From Silene conica (taxonomy: Eukaryota > Streptophyta > Magnoliopsida > Caryophyllales > Caryophyllaceae): a stretch of 64,000 nt of DNA. The translations under genes were made by a program, and so were the position numbers. Location of the stretch: the NCBI GenBank assembly GCA_029255685.2, contig CM055312.2, positions 13,912,649 to 13,976,648 on the forward strand, in the 5' to 3' direction. The notes beneath the pieces were generated by a model. That model was not told where the DNA came from. It made no database searches and saw nothing but the letters and a program-made list of their open reading frames with translations. Below, one piece after another: positions 25,931 through 37,516 of the stretch (within the stretch, counting starts at the first letter, position 1; every line of letters starts with the position of its first letter).

Positions 25931-26798
25931 CAACTATTCAACACGGAGATTAATAAAAACCTTAATGAAGCTGAATTTGAAGCACTTTTGCAGGAATTTA
26001 AGACTGATTATAATCAAACTCATTTTTTAAGGAACAAAGAGTTTAAGGAAGCTGCTGATAAACTTGATGGTCCTTTGAGACAGATTTTTGTGGAGTTTTT
26101 GGAGAGGTCTTGTACTGCCGAGTTTTCTGGCCTTTTGCTTTATAAGGAGCTTGGTAGGAGGATTAAGGTATTCTTTTTTCTCTTGAAGTAGAGTTTAATT
26201 GAAATAAATCGAGTAGAATTGAGCTGAAGTCAATTTACTTCTTTGCTTGAAGATAGTAAAAAAAAGGGCCCAACCGGGTTCGAACCGGTGACCTCTTGAT
26301 CTGCAGTCAAATGCTCTACCACTGAGCTATGGACCCTTGATGTTGTTTAAGATGATTACTTTGCAATGATAATGCATGTTAAAAGATACTTATGCACAAC
26401 TGACATGGACCTTTTAAAAAAGCATTAGCATTACCAATTTACCATAAATTGAAATTGAAGGTATCAAATCCTGATATTCAATACTGTGTCGTTTAATTTG
26501 CAGAAAATAAACCCAGTGGTGGTCGAGATTTTCTCCCTCATGTTCAGAGATGGAGCTAGGCATGCTGGGTATGTTCCCCCAAACTCTTTGCTCCAACTTC
26601 CCCTTTTCATAATTTCATTCGTTTTATAGTAATGCATGCTGGAAGGGCACCTTTCAGTAATTCAGTGCCAACAGCTTTGAACCTAGGTCATGAGTGAGTT
26701 GTTAACGCCACATCCCGTGTGTAAATGATGGATGCAGATTTCTGAACAAAGGTTTGTCAGATTTCAACCTGGCCTTGGACTTGGGGTTCTTGACCGGG
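25931..26798 (+). pseudogene. Captured fragment of Mg-protoporphyrin IX monomethyl ester cyclase gene
   Basis: Three exons (25931-26167, 26504-26568, 26738-26798) with intact splice sites encode the segment from [20 protein letters not shown] through RSCTAEFSG to KGLSDFNLALDLGFLT, matching the middle of the plastid diiron enzyme CHL27/CRD1 (AcsF), which makes the fifth ring of chlorophyll. The similarity stops abruptly after LDLGFLT, so upstream and C-terminal exons are missing. In the second exon the family's RDEARHAG iron-binding motif reads RDGARHAG, losing a Glu ligand, so even this part could not bind both irons. Start, stop and transit peptide are absent. A tRNA gene lies in its first intron. 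It is best read as exons captured by a transposon, probably the Helitron ending at 30107. Confidence 0.8.
26265..26336 (-). tRNA. tRNA-Cys (anticodon GCA)
   Basis: The minus strand folds into a full cloverleaf: acceptor GGGTCCA with TGGGCCC (one G-T pair), D arm GCTCAGTGGTAGAGC, anticodon loop CTGCAGA with anticodon GCA, and T arm CCGGTTCGAACCCGG. No intron and no encoded CCA. A run of T directly downstream (complement of 26256-26265) is a Pol III terminator. The internal A and B boxes are intact, so it may be functional. It is a nuclear-type tRNA-Cys, different from plastid trnC. It sits antisense inside the first intron of the captured cyclase fragment. Confidence 0.95.
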
Positions 26799-27493
26799 TT
26801 GATTCCAATGTGGTTGCTCATTTAATTCGCAGTTAAGGACGATAAATTTATTTTGGGGTTGTCATGTTCAATTTTTAAATAGTTGTTATTTGATTGATGG
26901 CTGTAGTAGCAATGCCAGATGAATTTGGGTTTGACAAATGACGGTGTGTTGAATTTCTGTCTTAAGTAGTTGGAGGATTTATTTGGCATTTTTTATTGTT
27001 GGATTTCAAAGGTTGGTGGTTTTAGAAATGTCAGATGAATCTGGGATTGGCTAATGATAGTGTTCGTTGAATATTTGTGTTAAATAGACCGAATTTGAAG
27101 GGAAGTTGTTCTAAAAATGATGGGTGAATCTGCAATTGCCAAAATGATGGTGAATGCTAATTTTCTGTTTTAAAAAATTGGATGTCGAAGGGTTGTTTAA
27201 ACTTTAAACTGTCAAACGACAGTTTTTATTGAAATATTAGGTTATCTACTGTAAAGATTTTAGGATATAGTGTTTGCTCTACCGATCATAAATTTTAAAT
27301 CGCGGGAAATGAAAGAATTGTTGGTTCGGGATATGTCAGATGAATGTGAAATTGTGAAATAACAGTTTCTATTGAGTTATTGTTACAAGTGTTGGATGGA
27401 TTTAAGGATATATTAGTATGTTAGTGATCGTGAATTTTTTTATTTTGAATTTGTCAATGTTATTTGTTCTAAATTCTACTTGTATCTGGACAG

Positions 27494-27743
27494 ATTCATG
27501 TGGGAAGAGCTACCCTTGGTCATACTATGAATGTCATTGGAGAGCCAATTGACCACAGAGGAGAACTTAGTAAGTGGACTGCCTTATTATAGTTCTTACG
27601 CGATAATGATTTTAACTTCTATTACGTAATTTGACATGTATTCTAAATCTTCGATAGAGACCGACCACTCTTTGCCCATCCATAGAGAGGCTCATTTTGT
27701 TGATCAAGCTACTGACCAGCAGATCCTTGTTACTGGAATTAAG
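27494..27743 (+). pseudogene. Captured fragment of mitochondrial ATP synthase beta-subunit gene
   Basis: Two exons (27494-27569 and 27658-27743), joined by GT-AG splice sites, encode HVGRATLGHTMNVIGEPID and [20 protein letters not shown], the segment before the nucleotide-binding P-loop of F1-ATPase beta. A residue pair usual in the REAPAFV segment is reduced to one, and several substitutions are present. No start, targeting peptide, Walker motif or stop is included. A 23-bp piece around the second donor site (27735-27757) is repeated at 27850-27872. Same orientation as the cyclase fragment 0.7 kb upstream, which suggests both were captured by the same element. Confidence 0.75.
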
Positions 27744-30070
27744 GTATGTTGCGGTTCGTTTTTCTTTTTATCCCCTCTTCAATTGTGATTCATTTCAGCC
27801 TAACTGAAATCATTTTGGATGGGGACGTCATTGTAGATAAAAAATTATTGGAATTAAGGTATGTTGCGGTTCCAAGTATGTCTCTTATTATGTTTTGTTT
27901 TCCACTTTTATTAACTCCTAGAGCATTGGTTGTGTTGTGGCTATTGTAGTACGAGCTGACTTATATTGCATTTTGTGGTTAGTAATGGTCTGCCTTGTTC
28001 AAATAGAAGATGTGATTGTTGCATTTTCGCTCCTCAGTTTCATTGATCCGCATTTGCTATATGTATGATCCTTCCTCCTCCAGCTTCAGATATAAATGAT
28101 TGTCGTATTTGCTGAAAAGGGACTTAGTGACGTAAATAAAATGTCAATTGTTTATGGTTTGATTAATTGACTTCTACTCTCATTCCCTATCGCCATTTAT
28201 TTGGCAAGTTAGAACAATGGAGAAAAAGTGCACAAATTTTAAGGTTATTACATGTCTGTTTCTGGACATATGGAATATCGACCCGATAACCATTTGTTAA
28301 AGTTAAAAATCTATAGTTACGCCCTAATATCATGGTTTTCTATGGACACCAGATTCGCTATGAATACGCCCTTACCGATTCGCAATTTGCTCTTATAGAA
28401 TGTGTGTATATGTATTTTTAGTTAGCAATTTGTTAGAATTCGCTTTTAATGACTTGCAATTTGGCAAAGTACCAAGCAAATCCTGTAACCATGGTTTTCC
28501 AGCTCTTTTTGACACATTTTGGGACGGAATATAATCGAACCAACAACGGCAGATGGGTGTAACAATTAGCTCTATACAATTTTATTAAAATTATATCCCA
28601 GCCACCACTACAATCAATATCACTAGCTGAACGACCCCGTATCCACTACCCACTTCCCACCACTCTACAATCCTACCACTCCTAGAGCACGCCAACCTTA
28701 CTATTATGGATCAAATAGGGCATATTGGGCCGCGTTATTGGGGATAATCAGGTTGCGTTGTCGCGTTTTTCAAGGAAAAAGAACAGGAAAAGAAACCCGA
28801 TGGAAGTGGTTGGACAAAGAAGTTGGCTAAGAGATGAGGGATGTTTTGGATGTGGGTGAATGCATCTCCGCTTCTCTCAGTTCCATTGATTTGTCTTGTT
28901 CCAGTCAATGTAATTACAGAAGTTGGGATTTAGCATTTCTGCATCTCTCAATTTCATTGATCTACATTTGTTTTTTTATAGACCCCCTTCAGCTTCAGTC
29001 ACAGAGTTTGTGACGGTCACTTGAATTCATAGTTAACTTTATTGGGGACATGGGTATTTGCTCTATGTTTTGTTGCAGGCTGTAAATTGTAATGGTTGAA
29101 TGTCCATGATCTACTCCTCCGAATAAGAAATTATGGGTTTCACATATCTACATGTAGGTGTTATTGTGTCATGTTGGCCAAATTTGTTTCTGAGTCCTTG
29201 TCCCATTTATTTCATGTCATTGGTCTATTTCTGTATAAGAAGTTACTCAATTTAGAGTACTTTTCTTGCTCATTTACAGGTTAAGAAGCTCATGGAGAAA
29301 AGAAGACATGCTAGCGGATAAGGATATTTATAGATATTATAGTACAGCGGATTTAATTAGAGAAGAAGCGTAAACCAAAGATGTCAGAGGTATTAAAGGT
29401 CTTAGAAAGAATAAGCGGTCAAATGGGTCATGATGAAGGATTTCAAGCATATAATTCGCTAGCTAGGAAATGACTTGTATTATTATTGAATTGGTATATA
29501 TGCATGAATAACATTCATTTGGTTTTGAAGACATCGAGTTATCCGAGCCACGATAACTCGACTTTCCTTTCATATCTTGTCAAATCATGTAATTTACAAA
29601 TGGGAAATTTGTTTTACTCAAATTACATCAACAAAAAAATAGGTTTGTAATGGTACAACCTTGATGAATGTCTTTCACAACTAAGATCTATATTGTATGA
29701 CCCGAATAAAATTTTGGCAATAATTCTAACATAAATTCTCATTTGTGACGGCGGTATCCGTCACAAGCTTGTGACGGATACTGTTTCCTCTCACAAAATA
29801 CCCACTTTTTCTCTTTCTCTCCGACACTATTCATGTGGTCCCTTTCTCCACTAACTCAATTTGTATACATTTTATCTCACAAAATATCCGTCATAAATGG
29901 TGACCCGTCACAAGCAAAACTTACTAATTTTAACACAAGATTGCGGTTGGAAATTTTATAGAAACGGTGACAAAGAAATAAAACCTGGTTTCAATTCCGC
30001 GTGCTTTTAGTAGTGACTATCATAATCATGCCACGCGCAAGAAATTAAACGTCGCTTGTAAAAATATCTT
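27744..30070. other. Non-coding interior downstream of captured exons
   Basis: No gene recognised in about 2.3 kb. 29739-29918 carries TTGTGACGG words near both ends in inverted orientation (CATTTGTGACGG on the left, CCGTCACAAGC on the right), a possible small MITE. The stretch leads to the Helitron terminus at 30107. Confidence 0.4.
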
Positions 30071-30074
30071 GGGG

Positions 30075-30107
30075 TATGGCGCGCGTAGCGCGCCATACAA
30101 CAACTAG
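30075..30107 (+). mobile_element. Helitron 3' terminus with 10-bp perfect hairpin
   Basis: TATGGCGCGC and GCGCGCCATA form a perfect 10-bp stem with a 3-base loop (30075-30097). Six bases later comes CTAG (30104-30107), followed by T. This is a textbook plant Helitron 3' end on the plus strand. Its 5' end is not fixed; the element probably contains the captured cyclase and ATP synthase exons, which share its orientation, and may begin between about 24.4 and 25.9 kb. Confidence 0.8.
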
Positions 30108-30279
30108 TATAGATAAATGTCTATATGGATTTATAGTTTGTTTCGCGCATGGTATGAGTTTGGAATTAGGAATCATAACTTGGGTGCTATGGGATTGGAA
30201 CTTCATTCCTCATCAAGGGCGAAGCCATATAATAGCAATGGGTGGCAGCTGATATCTCAAACTTAAAAAATTGACTTAG

Positions 30280-31703
30280 GGGTGTTTGTTTCACCGAATA
30301 TAGGTATGAGGTATGGGGTTGGAATGAACCAAACCCATACCATGTGTTTATTTGACGAAAATAAAGATTTCATACCGATACCTCAAACCCGAGGTATGAG
30401 TTTCTCATACCCAGGGAGGGGGTGAGATTGATACCCATGGTATCAAATTAGAAATAATAAGAAGTGATAAAAATAATTATATCATATGGTAAAAAAATCT
30501 TTTATATATTTATTTGATTAAATTTTATCTACATGATTTAATAGTATTAAAATCTATTATTAAAAATATTGTATTTGTGAAGATTTATTAGCTTGATTGA
30601 TTTCTAACCCATATCACCTAGAATTGAAACAAACACAAGGTTTGAGGTATAAGTTCCAACCCGATACCATTCAGGTATGATTCTGATTCCAAAGGCATAC
30701 CAACGCATGAAACAAACACAAGGTTAGAAGACATATTTTTGATACCCAAATATTGTTGATTAGTAGAAATAACTATTATCGTGCATGGGTATGGGTTTGG
30801 AATCAAGAATCATACCCGGGTGGTGTAACAACCTGACCCACCACCGTCGTAACACACCCCCAATAAGATGGGAGGTAAGCTTTTGGGCTTATTATTTGTC
30901 CTCACTTAAGCCCAAAAGCACAAGGCCTTGTTATTAAATGGTGGGTGGGAGCTATTATAAACATATCACAAGCGACAAGCCTCACATTCTACCGATGTGG
31001 GACAACTTTCCTCTCATACCCTTGGGGTGTTACAAACTCCCCCACTTAAAGAACACAACGTCCTCGTTGTGCCTCAAACTTGACCACAACCAGGGCCAGA
31101 ATCCTCCCCCGCTAGGTGTGTGACCCGGGTACTCCCGACCACAGGTTCACCACACGGTCGCAGGGTCGCTCTAATACCATTTGTAACAACCTGATCCACC
31201 ACCGTCGTACACACCCCCAATAAGATGGGAGGTAAGCTTTTGGGCCTATTATTTGTCCTCACTTAAGCCCAAAAGCACAAGGCCTTGTTACTAAATGGTG
31301 GGTGGGAGCTATTATAAACATATCACAAGCGACAAGCCTCACATTCTACCGATGTGGGACAACTTTCCTCTCATACCCTTGGGGTGTTACAGGTGGTATG
31401 GGGTTGAAACTCCATACCCGATACCTTGTGTTTGTTTCAATCGTACGGGTTATGAGTTTGAAACTAAGTTAAAGTTGAAATATGTAAAATTTAATGCTTT
31501 AAATAATAATTTGAACATATAAAATTCTGAAAATAAAGAGTTTATCAAATAATTATATACTAACATGTTTCGTTTACAATACGTGTTAATATTTATTTTT
31601 CACATTTTTTATAATTGTCTCGGATTTGCTAAACAAACACATGATATGGATTTGGCTCATTCCAAACTCATACCTTATACTTTTATATTTGAACCAAACA
31701 CCC
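30280..31703. mobile_element. MITE-like repeat with GGGTGTTTG termini, split by a TRIM
   Basis: The left end GGGTGTTTGTTTCA (30280) and the reverse complement of the right end (GAACCAAACACCC, to 31703) match. The interior is full of GGTATGGG/CCCATACC inverted motifs. The TRIM at 30824-31391 interrupts it. Without the insert it is about 850 bp. No clean target duplication was found, so the superfamily (hAT-like by terminus) is tentative. Confidence 0.5.
30824..31391 (-). mobile_element. TRIM (miniature LTR retrotransposon), complete
   Basis: Two nearly identical LTRs (30824-31034, 211 bp; 31182-31391, 210 bp; about four differences) begin TGTAACAACCTGA and end GGTGTTACA. The interior is 147 bp. 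On the minus strand the base pair after the 5' LTR begins TGGTATTAGAGC, close to the initiator tRNA-Met primer-binding site, and a purine tract AGTGGGGGAGTT precedes the 3' LTR. Both flanks carry GGTGG (30819-30823 and 31392-31396), a perfect 5-bp target duplication. No coding capacity. The high LTR similarity indicates a recent insertion. Confidence 0.93.
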
Positions 31704-31996
31704 AATGTATAGTAATTATCATGCGGTTCAATGCAAAAGACTTTATTTTTCTTCCTAGTGACTCGGGTTCAAATCCCATTACACACCCCCTATTCCTCGT
31801 ACATATATAAACATGAAAATAAAAATTTAATCAAATAATTATTTAAAACGAAAATATCATGACAATAGGTCTCAAGTTCAAATGCCCGCTCAAGATCATA
31901 GATTTGTACTTTCTGTGCTTCCATTCTTTCCCGGTGAAGAAGGTTAGAAGAAAAAACGGACAACTTCTTATTTATGTCTTCCAAAATCCAAATCAA

Positions 31997-34900
31997 TCAA
32001 TATATATAATTAAAAGAAGCTTTTTTCTAAGCACGTGGTAGTCTCCACCTTTTACAAAACACTTAATTATAAATAATGATTTAATTTATTTACAATTTTT
32101 CTACTAGAATTAGGAGATAATTAATTATTTACAATTTTTCTATTGGAATTAGAAAATTAGTAAATAGCTTTTTAGATAATAATTTATTTATAATTTTCCT
32201 ATTAGAATTAGAAAATAGAAAAATAATAAATTATTTACAACTTTTCTATTAGATTTAGAAAAATAAAAAATAGCTGATTATTTACAATTTTCGTATTAGA
32301 TTTAGAACATTATTACTCTTTAATATTTATATACTTATTATTTAAGTTTATTAACTTTATTCAAAGTTTTTATTAAAAATGAAAATCGGAAATGAATTAG
32401 AATAATTGATTATTTACAATTTTCCTATCTTAGAACATTATTCTTTAATATTTATATACTTACTATTTAAGGTTATTAATATTATTCAGCGTTTTTATTA
32501 AAAATGAAAATGGGAAAGCGTCAAAAGAACTAATTTAGTTTGTCTTTGTCTTAACATTAAAATGAGTAAAAAATAGTCTCACGGGGATATAAGAATAATA
32601 AGACAAATCTTTTACTTTTTCTTATATATTATGTTCTTATATTTTCCATATTATCAGACCATTCAAACTTAAAATGAATACCTCCATCTTAATTAAAAAA
32701 ATGTGGAACTAATAAATGAAATCAGTTAAATATTTAAGTCTAAACAAATTCCTACCTAAAAGCAACATTTGCGATCAATCATATTCGACCAAATTAAGAG
32801 CAACGCTACTATTTTTTGGTACAAGAGTAGCACTACTATTCAAATGAATATTATGCACTTTCGTACTTAATTATGCGAAAGAAATGAGATCATTTCTTTA
32901 ATTAAGTAAAAAGAAAATAAGATAAATGTCAATATATTAATTATACTTTAGAGAAACCCCAAAAATGTCAAATTTGGATTTAATTAGTATAAATATAAAT
33001 ATTAAAGACCACAATGATAATGTAGATAGGTGCGTGAAGTGGAATAATTGTATGGATGACATGTGTTTTAAATGGGTATTGAAAGGTAATTTATTAATAA
33101 CAATATTTATTCCTACATAACGATGAGACATTGTGTTATAAAATGACATAATTTTTTACGGGGGCAGAGGTAGATAGGTTTTGAGGGAGGAGGTAAGTGT
33201 CTTCAGGGGTAGGGTTCTCCGACGTTTAAGAGTATTATTTGAGTAGTATAAGCAAATTGGTCAGAGATGTTCAAGAATATAGTTTATGATTCTGATGATC
33301 AAGTTGGTTAGTTGGGTTGTCAAGTTACGATTTAAGGAGTATAAATATAAATATATATAGATATTAAAGAACATAATGATGTAGGTGATATGAGTTAAGC
33401 GGAATAATTGCGTTGATGAGATGCAATACAAGCGGGTATTAGAAGGTATTTCATACAACAAAATAATGACAAATAAATGGTGTTTCTTAGACGGATAGAA
33501 TAAGCCGTAAAAAGATCAAAAATATTTTTTAATTAGTATTAGATAATAGTTTATTATAGTACGTATTCTTTTTTTCCTTCGATCCATATTTTCAGTTTAT
33601 TCTTTATAGTGTGACATTGTTTTATAGGGTAGGAGTTGATTTTAAATTGTATGTGTCCGTTTGTTTAGGGATATGGATAAATAGATCTCGAGGGAGGAGG
33701 TAAGTATCTTGGGGGATGGAGTTACTTTTCGACGTTTAAAAGTGTGATGTAAGTTGCACAAGAAAATGTCTATAGGTTAGGGTTGTTCAGGGATACGATT
33801 GGTTATGTGAGAAGCGTATGACGAATACCTAAACGGTGTCTAAAAAAGTTGTGTATGTACTACATAATGATTAGAACAGCTGAGCAAGTACATAGGTAGA
33901 TAAATTTTATTTCAAAATTCTATTTTATGTGATAATAACAGAGGTACAAATATTATGAAAAGGGCTTAAAAATCTCTAAAGTAACATGTATGTATACTCA
34001 ATTTTGATTGTCATAGGGTGGGGTTTGATTTTACATTGGATATATCTATTGGTTTCGAGCGGTGGGGGTAAATAAGTTTTGAGAGAAGAGGTTAGTGTCT
34101 TGGGGGAGGGTTACTCCACGACGTTGAAGAGTGTGAGAGTAGTACAAATAAATGTCGGTAGGTTGAGGTTTCCAGGGATACATTTTACAATTGATTTTAA
34201 TGGTTTAGTAGGTGAGAAAGGTACTCCACGGGTATGATTACCCCCTGACGTTTACGAGTGTGCTTTAGAAGATAGAAAAATATATTCATATATGTATGGC
34301 TAAGTTGTTTAGGGATATGAATATGGTTAAGGTTGATTTTGATAGGTTTGGTTGGTTAGTCGGGTGGAAAGGGTTGAATTTGTGAAAAACTGGATAACGT
34401 GAGATATTGATTGGAGAATGTAAATGAATAAATTTTATTTGAAAATGTGTATTATATGAGAAAAGAACCGACAAATATATAAATATAAGCTAAAAACATT
34501 TAAAATATCACGTGTATAAACTCAATTTTCTTTCTTTGTTGGACACAAAACTAAACAATCAAATGTTATACTCTCTTCAGTCCTATTGAATGCTCCATTG
34601 GGCCGGGGAATAATTTTTAATGTGGAAAGACGTTTTAATGTTTTTTGTGGGAGTATTCTTGGAAATATTTAGGGGTGTGTATCAAAAGATGTCGTAATTT
34701 GGAGTTGCAGTTGCAAAGATAACATTGTAAATACAAGAAATAGAAGAAGATATTTATGTCAATTATTTTACCAAGTATGGAAGAAAAACATCGGACTAAA
34801 TTGTACAAAAATAGAATGTGGGAACATTAGATAAAAATTAAGGAAGTATATGTCATGTCAGTATTATATCGGGGTAGATAAGTCTGGAGGTAGGAGGTAA

Positions 34901-35955
34901 GTGTCTTGAGGATATAGTCATTTTTCCGACATTTAAGAGTGTGATTTGAATAATACAAGTAAATATAAATACAATGAGGTTGTTCAGGGATGCACATACG
35001 GTTCATTCTGATGGTCAAGTTGGTTAGTTAAGTGAAAAGGGTACGAACAATGTGTGAATGGTGTGGAAAATGAGGGGGGTATGTAGCAAGAAAACTAATG
35101 AAGTAGATGAATTTATTTCAAGGTTGTATTATGTGTAAATGACTTAGGCATAGATGCTATAAAAATAAGTTAAAAATATCTAAAATATCATGTATGAAAA
35201 CTCAATTTTGATTTTTTTTTTCTTGTGAAACACAAAAATAAGTAATCAAATGTTAATAAATATCATGTCAATACAGTATTGTTAACGTTTAACTAGGTTA
35301 CCTTTTTGTCTTGGTGATTAAAAACACATCGTGGTTTGAATTTTACACCCAATTTCAATGTAACATCTCGAGTGTTGCATCCCCGTTCATTCCTTAACAC
35401 TTCTCTCATACCTCTTTTGTTAACCAAACAAAAAAATTGTATGTTTTTGTTTTCCCAATCAAGGTTTTCACATTCAAACAAGATCGGTTTTGAAAGCAGC
35501 AGTTAGATAGGTTTCTGATAGATGGATGAACTTTTCAAAAGGGAGAGCTAACATTGATGGATAAGTTCGGGTGTTTTGTGAATGAGTGATGGTTGTTTGA
35601 GGTAACAATAAAGATGACTAAATCGCATTTGATGATTAATTTCTTGATACGTTAGTAGGCGTGGCTTTGGATTATGGACCGTTTCATGTGTTGTTTGAAG
35701 AGTAAGAGTAGTGGTTTGAAGGGTGCTTTCGTGTGATATTATAGATGATTGTGGCGAGTTGGTGGTAACATTAATGACAGAAATAAATATAAATTAGGTA
35801 ATTTTATTAACAAACTAACACATGTATAGAACGAACTAACACTATTTTTATATAAAAAAAAAGTCTTATGATTTACTTTTGATTTACATGGTGAAAATTT
35901 TATGAATACCAAAAATTAATTTAGTATCCGTACATCGCACGGGCTAAAATACTAG
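31997..35955 (+). mobile_element. Non-autonomous Helitron (about 4 kb) abutting an SSL promoter
   Basis: The start is A-TCAATATATATAATTAAAAG (31997), followed by a GAAGCTTTTTTC segment typical of plant Helitron 5' ends. The end is an imperfect hairpin CCGTACATCGCACGG shortly before CTAG (35952-35955), then T. No Rep/helicase is encoded. The 3' end lies five bases before the TATA box of the strictosidine-synthase-like gene at 36049. The 5' border is less certain than the 3' border. Confidence 0.65.
33160..35045. repeat. Diverged long tandem repeats inside the Helitron
   Basis: Four diverged units, with a core like GAGGGAGGAGGTAAGTGTCT, a following GACGTTTAAGAGTGTGA and GTTGTTCAGGGATACG, start near 33166, 33690, 34080 and 34880. 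Spacing is uneven, about 390-800 bp, so the array has suffered deletions and insertions. No open frame is conserved. Confidence 0.6.
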
Positions 35956-35959
35956 TTAT

Positions 35960-35966
35960 TATAAAA
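35960..35966 (+). promoter_or_regulatory. TATA box of SSL gene A
   Basis: TATAAAA lies 83 bp before the start codon. The segment TATAAAACCATACAATG is shared with the paralogue's promoter (38452 onward), but upstream of it the two promoters have no similarity because the Helitron ends at 35955. Confidence 0.65.
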
Positions 35967-36048
35967 CCATACAATGCAACGAACAAATCAATATCCTCAA
36001 CACTTGCTTTCTTTCCTTTCCTCTCCTCATTTTTGCTGGTTATTAGCC

Positions 36049-37516
36049 ATGGCGGTATCGAATCACACAGTGCTCACCCTTATGTTCATATCTCTAATGT
36101 CGTTTAATGAACTTGTAGCCGTCTCAGGTGGTGATGAAACAAACACATACGAGTACGAGTTTGTTAAACGTCCATTGGATCGAAATCAAACCGGACCCGA
36201 ATCCGTAAGATTTGATTGTAATGGCGAAGGTCCTTATGTTGGAATCTCCGATGGACGGATTCTCAAATGGCAAGGAACTTATACTAGATGGACCACATAT
36301 GCAGTAACAGCCCCATATAGGTACGTTTTTTTCCCTTTAAATGATTCCTTATTAGTCGTGGATTTTTACAGCAGACTTGTAACGATTGTAAGGAAGACTT
36401 AGGCCTCGTTTGGTTGTCATACGGGAATTAATTCCCCATGATTTTGCAAAACACGTGAATTGGCTGAAATTCGTTTGGTTGACATTTTGGAGTTGAATTG
36501 ACGCGGGAATTTTCAATTACTTCGGGACTTAGGTAATCAAATTCCTCCCTAATGGAGGAGTTGGAGGTTACTAGGAAAAAGAAAATCTCATGATTTGGAG
36601 TAACCAAACATCTTCGTTTTTTCTAAATCATGGGATTTCTCAATTCACCCATTTTTATAGGGTAACCAAACGAGTTCTTACTGTAAATTTAAAGTGTAAT
36701 TGTGTTTATTTAACAGGCCGGATTGGTGTGACGGAGTATTTAATTCTCCGTTGGAAGAAATTTGTGGAAGGCCACTGGGATTAAGGTTCGATATGAAAAC
36801 ATGTGAGTTATATGTAGCTGATTCCAGCTTCGGATTAATGAAGGTTTGTCCTGGAGGTGGTAATGCTACCTTCCTCGCTACAAGTGCTGAAGGAATTCCA
36901 TTCGTGTTCACAAATAACTTAGACGTCGATTTTGAGAACGGATTTATCTATTTTACAGAAAGTAGCACCAACTACCATTTTTGGTACGTATCACGTATGT
37001 ACTCCGTATTTTGATCGATTTTATATTCGTGGCTTCGTGTTACTCATTTTTTTCTATAAGTTGTTACGATGTATTTACAGGGAATTTGCGGTAGCGATTG
37101 CCACTCGCGATCGAAGTGGAAGATTCATGAAATACGACATGGAGACAGGGGACGTGACCGTGTTGCTTAGAAACTTATCGTTTGCTAACGGAGTTGCATT
37201 AAGCAAGGACAAAGATTTTGTTCTTGTAGCAGAAACTTCAGCTAATCAAACTCTCAAGTATTGGCTAACTGGTTATAAAGCCGGATGTTCTGAAGTGTTA
37301 ATTCAATTAGACGGACTTCCTGATAACATAAATCGAGATGCGAATGGCGACTTTTGGATTGCACTAGTAATAGGGAAATCGGTCAAAATTAATCATCTTG
37401 GAGAAATACTCGAGACTTTAGAGAGTGACGAGATTGTTAATCCTACCGATATTTATGAGTTCGATCGTCGTCTTTGGATTGGATTTTTTGATCGACCTTA
37501 TATTTATCACACTTAA
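36049..37516 (+). CDS. Strictosidine-synthase-like protein, gene A
   Basis: Three exons (36049-36320, 36717-36983, 37081-37516) with GT-AG introns give 324 residues. The N-terminus is a hydrophobic signal peptide ending near AVSGG, so the product is probably secretory or vacuolar. The body shows the Str_synth six-bladed propeller signatures: GPESVRFD, GPYVGISDGRILKW, CGRPLGLRFD, LYVADSSFGLMKV, SGRFMKYD, FANGVALSKD, GLPDNINRDANGDFWIAL. I chose the second Met (36049) because the paralogue starts at the same MAVS; an upstream in-frame ATG at 35974 would add 25 residues before the signal peptide. Most plant SSL proteins lack the Glu that catalyses strictosidine formation, so alkaloid synthesis should not be assumed; hydrolase or pollen-wall roles are known for some relatives. 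A MITE sits in intron 1. Confidence 0.9.
36402..36677. mobile_element. Tourist-like MITE in intron 1 of SSL gene A
   Basis: 276 bp with left end GGCCTCGTTTGGTT and right end AACCAAACGAGTTC, flanked by TTA on both sides (36399-36401, 36678-36680). The GGCC...GTTTGG terminus with TTA duplication is typical of Tourist MITEs mobilised by PIF/Harbinger transposases. Gene B has no equivalent in its intron 1, so it arrived after the duplication. Confidence 0.8.

Noticed and set aside
26265-26336. Plastid-derived trnC insertion
   Set aside because: The arms and acceptor match the nuclear-type tRNA-Cys; plastid trnC has a different acceptor and D arm.
30824-31391. Cassandra-type TRIM
   Set aside because: Cassandra LTRs carry 5S rRNA-like promoter boxes; none are visible here.
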